Of a stretch of 64,000 bases of DNA, positions 13,701-19,700 are shown piece by piece. The stretch is from Azorinus chamasolen (taxonomy: Eukaryota; Mollusca; Bivalvia; Cardiida; Solecurtidae), in assembly GCA_963576725.1 (NCBI GenBank), contig OY755242.1, positions 1,440,404-1,504,403 on the forward strand, written 5' to 3'. Within the stretch, counting starts at the first letter, position 1. Every line of letters starts with the position of its first letter. The translations under genes and the position numbers were made by a program. The notes under the pieces are model-generated. The model had not been told where the DNA came from. It saw only the letters and a program-made list of their open reading frames with translations, and did not search any database.

Positions 13701-16700
13701 TAACATCCAAACCATGCGTTTTCTTTTTACATAGACTGTTCTGTGTATGTTTTGAAACTGGTAGGGTCCCTTCAAATTGGAATTTAGCTACGATCACGCC
13801 TGTCCTGAAAGACTCTACCGCTGAGAAAAGACACCCGGAGAATTATAGGGGTATCGCCGTTACATCCGCGGTGTACAAAGCTTATTGTGCAGTGCTAAAT
13901 GAGAGACTCACAAAGTGGACGGAAGTAAATGGGAAAATCGCCGATACCCAAAATGGCTTCCGTAGAAATCGAAGTACTATAGACCAACTGTCAACGCTAA
14001 CGAATATAGCAGAGTCTAGGAAACGACTTAAGAAATCAACATTTGTAGCTTATGTTGATTTTTCAAAGGCGCACGACCGAATAGACAGAAGCATACTGTG
14101 GGGGAAACTATTAAAAAGTGACATTAATGGGAAAATGTTTATAGCCATTACATCCCTATACGAAAATGTTAAGTATTCGGTAAAGCTAAATGGCTATAGA
14201 ACTGACTGGTTTGATGTATCAATAGGCTTGAAGCAAGGCTGTTTGTTATCAACGTCCTTGTTTAACCTGTATATCAATGACTTAAGTATAACGTTACAGC
14301 AATCAGGACTTGGTATTAAGCTCGATGAACTTCTTGTAAACCATCTTCTGTATGCTGATGATTTAGTACTGATCTGTGGAAATGAACGTGATCTGCAGGC
14401 TTTGTTAGACATTCTATCCCATTGGTGTGGTATAAATAAAATGGCTATTAATATAAAGAAGACAAAAGTCATGCACTATAGGCCACCGTCTGTGTCACGT
14501 ACTCAGTATAACTTTACATGTGGTGTTTCGGATATAGAATGTGTGTCTGAATATCGGTATCTCGGCTTAGTCCTTAGCGAAACACTTGACTACAGCGTAA
14601 CTGCTAAGTATGTGGCCCAATCAGCGACTCGTGCACTAGGTCTAGTGATTTCGAAAGTTAAAGCTACAGGAGGCATGCCGTATGATGTATACACTAAACT
14701 TTATGACACTATGGTGTGGCCAATAATTGAGTATGGATCGGCCATCTGGGGAACCCAAGACTTTACTTGCATCAACGCCGTACACAACCGGGCATGTAGA
14801 TTCTTTTTAGGTGTTGGACGATATACGCCAAACGCGGCGGTGAACGGCGACATGGGCTGGGTCCCTCCAGTGGTCCGGCAGTGGAAGGCTGTACTGTCAT
14901 ACTGGTTCCGACTAAACGGCATGGCTGATGAAAGGCTCAATAAGAGTACTTTTAAGTGGACACATGCAGAAATGTATAACACTAAGAATTGGTGTTTGAG
15001 GGTTTTTTCAAAAGTGTTTAGTGTTATAGGTCGTTCTCTATATCCTTGTTATGCATATTCCAAAATTGATCGGAAACTGATTGTAGACCCTTGCATAGAT
15101 CGTATTTTTTATGAATATCAGGAGAAATGGAAATTAACTGTCAATTCAGATACTGGTCGGAAAATAAGTAGCGGCAACAAACTAAGAACCTACAAACAGT
15201 TCAAACAGGTATATGAGCCAGAACACTATGTTAAATTTAGTATTTTACCAAAGGTTCACAGAAGTGCATTAGCGAAGTTTCGTAGTGGTGTAGCTCCGCT
15301 GAAGGTTGAAACTGCACGTTATCAAGGAATGGCATTACAAGAAAGAACTTGTTTTAACTGCGAAAATGAAGTTGAAGATGAGATGCATGTACTAATGTCA
15401 TGTCCTTTGTATAATTACGAGAGAGAAACACTTTTTAGGAAAGTAGCTGGCATTAGAGACAATTTTCTTTCACTGAATAGTAGGGATAAGTTTGTTTGCA
15501 TTTTATCAGATGCTGAAATCGTAAGATATGCTGCCAAAACCTGTCATGATATACTCACTAAACGACGCGCAGTTTTATATAGATGACTTTTTATGATGCA
15601 GGTTTACGTATTTTTATATAATGTTTCTTTTTGTTTTGATTTTAAACTGATACGTTTTAAATTGATATTGTATTACAAAGTGACCCACTTTTATTATTTT
15701 GTTGTCTCTCATAACTCAACATTGAGTGGTTCTATGCATGTCATTTGTTGCTGTTTTACCGTGTATATATTTGTAAAACATGTATAGAAGTGAGACATAA
15801 ATAAACTATTGTCTGTCTGTCTGTCTGTCTGTAATTAATATTCATGATGCCGTTTAACTTCTTACATGTATATTAATCAGGAAAAGGATTATATAGGTGC
15901 TGTCTGATCAGGGTCTGCTCTGTTTGCTTTTGACATGATATAGATCTGATTCTTAACAGTTTGTTGCAGCAAAAAATAAATCCTTGAACATTTTATATTA
16001 TAAAAATTCAGTCAATGAATATTTATGATGTTATTATTTCTTACAAGCATAATGAACTAAAAAAGGGTTAAGTTTATAAATATTTCTTTGTTGATGGTCA
16101 TGTCGTTGTGCTGAAACTGACAGTATGGCTAGTCCTGTCAATTTTGACAACCAGTGGTTTACAATAAAAACTAAGGTGTCCCGATCATGACATGCTATTG
16201 GCGCTTGTCGAGACAAGATATAATAACTAACTAAGAAAAGGGTGCTATTTGCACATGTCCAGACATACGGTTCTTGAAAAGGGTGCTAATAGCCCTAGTC
16301 GACACATGCGATATTTGAAACAGTCTATATTATAGCCTGTTAAATCCCTCCCAAGACTTACATACATGCGATATTAAGCACTGTTAAATATGGCTAGTCA
16401 CTTCTCACGAGAAGTAACATGCAATATTAAAAGGGTGCTAGTAAAATCATTGTAATAAATAGAGCATTTGCTTCTATGAAGTATTAATGATCTATATTTA
16501 TCACAATGGTTTCAAAGTGTGATTTTTACAGAGACATCAAAAGGCTTCAATAAGAGAAAATGGGTTTAAAGTTACTAAAACAGTGCCTCATTGATTTATT
16601 CAGATTCAGATTATTTAAATTACAATATTGTGCTTTATTGTTTCAGATATTCATGAGTATTCGTTTGTGGCATTTATGGCTGGGTCCCTAGTGTACATGC

Positions 16701-19700
16701 TTCTATCTTGTATACTCATCAAATGGACGCATACAGCCAATGTTTTCAAAGTGCCACTTGAGGTAAGATCTATAAATACATAACCTTAATTGTGTCGAGT
16801 TAATTCAAAGGCTTAGGGCATGATCTATGGGGCAAAACTGTGATGATCATGGCAAACAGTTTGGATCCAGATGAGATGCTGAGTAACTTGGCGTCTCATC
16901 TGAGTCTGAACTGTTTGGAACTCTGGTCATGAATTATGAAAGAAATGGAAGAAAACATTGTTATCAGAATTAACGAAGACAATTATCAAATGCTTATAAG
17001 TGGATCATGGAGCTTATTGACTCTTTCTCTACCAATGTCACATCTTTGATTACATATGCAGACAGTTTGGATCCAGAGAATGAATATTCCTTTAAGAAAC
17101 ATTGACATTATGAATATAAATTTTGGCATTTGCAGAAAGTGTAGACTCATATCTTTATTATATCATAAGCAAACAGTGCAGACCCTGATCAGATGGCTCC
17201 TATCGGAGTCGTCTGATCTGGGTCTACTCTGTTTGCAAAGGAGCAGAAAGGCATATTCATGGAGTAAAGGGTTAAGATATAATATAGATATGATTCTACA
17301 GTTTCTGCCGTGGCCATATATTCCTACGTTCCTGTTTCATTGTAATAAATAATCTAATTAATATTTATGATGTCATTATTTCTAACATAAATATTCATCA
17401 GTTACGAGCCATAGATATGGATATACATTCTTCTTTTACAATTCAACTTTCAGGAATAGAATTTCAAATTGGTTTCTACTGCTCATATTGAAAACTGGGA
17501 ACCAATGTACAGTTAAACCAGCTGTCTTCTCAAAATATATTTATTTGAGAGAAGATTTTTTATTAACCCTTTACTCCATGAATACACTTGTTTATGCCTT
17601 TGCAAACAGCGTATATAGGAGCTGGCTGTGCATGGTCTGCTCTGTTTGCTTATTGAATAATATGGATCTGATTGTACAGTGTTAGTTGAGCAGAAAATTG
17701 CCTTGAAAAGTTTTCATTATAGGCTAGCTGTTTACAACATAAAACTTCAGCTAATAAATATTCAGGATGTCATCATTTCTGACATGAATATTGAACAGTG
17801 TAAGGTTTGAAGTGACATGTGGTTACAGCAAAAGCAATCAGACTGTCATAATGTTTGGATCTTTTTTGGATTCAAATATTTTGTAAATGTTAACATAGAC
17901 TGGCCTGTGGGGTCTGTGCTAAATGTTATCATAGACTGGCCTGTGGGGTCTGTGCTAAATGTTATCATAGACTGGCCTGTGGGGTCTGTGCTAAATGTTA
18001 TCATAGACTGGCCTGTGGGGTCTGTGCTAAATGTTATCATAGACTGGCCTGTGGGGTCTGTGCTAAATGTTATCATAGACTGGCCTGTGGGGTCTGTGCT
18101 AAATGTTATCATAGACTGGCCTGTGGGGTCTGTGCTAAATGTTATCATAGACTGGCCTGTGGGGTCTGTGCTAAATGTTATCATAGACTGGCCTGTGGGG
18201 TCTGTGCTAAATGTTAACATTTTCATTGCAGGAACAGAGGCAGTTGCAGTATAAAGTGGGTTTGTTTGTATTCAACTTGACGGCTTTCCTTAGCTCCATG
18301 TATCTTTACTTCCGGCATAACACATATTGTGAACCAAATAGTAAGTACATGTTTATACAGTAAACCACCTATAAACCAGAATTTCGGAAGACGAGACTTT
18401 AGATACGATTAGGCCAGTGGCTGCTTAATATTAGATGGAAGTCATGCAAAAAGCTCCTCTAGGAGATTTTTGCATAACTTTCACCCTGCATTAAGCTGCC
18501 ACCTGTCTCTAAGACCTATATTTATACTAATTTTAACATCAGGTTTAGAGGGGTTTTACTGTACAGGGCCATTGTGCTGCAAGGTGGGTGGAATATGGCC
18601 TTGCTCATGTCCATACATCTGGTCCGGCTGTGCGTACGTCATGCAAACTCTGGTGTGCTAACTCCTCATACACAAATGGAAGTATATACTTTCACAGATG
18701 AACAACATTGATTTGAAGATGGTCATAACTAAGAGAATGTTTCCTCTGCTCATTTTTAGCTCACCTGAGCAAAGCTCAGGGTGAGCTTTTGGGATACTTG
18801 AATGTCTGTCGTCCGTCGTCCGTCGTCAACAATTTGCTTGTGAACACTCTAGTGGTCACAATTGTAGTCCAATCTTCATGAAACTTGGTCAGAATGAATG
18901 TCTTGATAAAATCTCGGACAAGTTTGAAAGTGGGTCAAGTTGGGTAAAAAACTAGGTCACTAGGTCAAATAGTAGGAAAACCTTGTGAACCCTCTACAGG
19001 TCACATTTTTAGCCAAATTTTCATGAAACTTGGTCAGAATTATTGTCTTGATAAAATCTCGGAGGAGTTTGAAAAATGGGTCATGTTGGGTAAGAAACTA
19101 GGTCACTAGGTCAAACAGTAGAAAAACCTTGTGAACACTCTAGTGGTCACAATGTTAGTCCAATCTTCATGAAACTTGGTCAGAATGAATGTCTTGATAA
19201 AATCTTGGACGAGTTTGAAAGTGGGTCAAGTGGAGTTAAAAACTAGGTCACTAGGTCAAACAGTAGAAAAACCATGTGAACACTCTAGTGGTCACAATTT
19301 TAGTCCAATCTTCATGAAACTTGGTCAGAATGAATGTCTTGATAAAATCTTGGACGAGTTTGAAAGTGGGTCAAGGGGAGTTAAAAACTAGGTCACTAGG
19401 TCAAACAGTAGAAAAACCTTGTGAACACTCTAGTGGTCACATTTTTTGTCCAATCTTCATGAAACTTAGTCATAATGATTGTCTTGATAAAATCTTGGAC
19501 GAGTTTGAAAGTGGGTTATGTGGGGTTAAAAACTAGGTCACTAGGTCAAATAGTAGGAAAACCTTGTGAACACTCTAGAGGTTACATTTATAGCCAAATC
19601 TTCATGAAAATTGGTCAGAATGATTGTCCTTATAAAATCTTGGACAAGTTTGAAAGTGGGTTATGTGAGGTCAAAAAGTAGGTCACTGGGTCATATCTTA

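Larger units (their letters stand above)
11836..15829 (+). mobile_element. Non-LTR retrotransposon (APE endonuclease + reverse transcriptase)
   Basis: About 4.0 kb, flanked by the 7-base direct repeat TGTAATT (11829-11835 and 15830-15836). It ends in a microsatellite tail of TGTC units (15811-15829) instead of poly(A). It encodes an AP-type endonuclease, then a reverse transcriptase and a C-terminal zinc-knuckle-like motif. No convincing ORF1/gag protein is present; only about 240 bases precede the endonuclease, so the copy may be 5'-truncated. Short-repeat tails occur in the CR1/L2/Jockey-type group, but I cannot assign the clade by eye. The copy is damaged by a +1 frameshift and an in-frame TAG. 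Confidence 0.92.
11571..15891. mobile_element. piggyBac-like MITE split by a retrotransposon
   Basis: The left part (about 11571-11835) has the outer arm TTTCCCTGTTTAATATTC and the core TCAAACAGAGCAGACCC ... GGTCTGCACCGTTTGC at 11699-11765. The right part (15837-15891) resumes with TTAATATTCATGATG and ends GAAAAGGATTA. Joining 11835 to 15837 restores the arm AATTAATATTCATGATG seen in other copies. The interruption is exactly the retroelement plus one copy of its 7-base target duplication. Confidence 0.85.

Noticed and set aside
17817..18254. 145-codon + frame and 126-codon - frame
   Set aside because: Both come from translating the 36-bp minisatellite, which has no stop on either strand; they are perfect peptide repeats with no start context or conservation.
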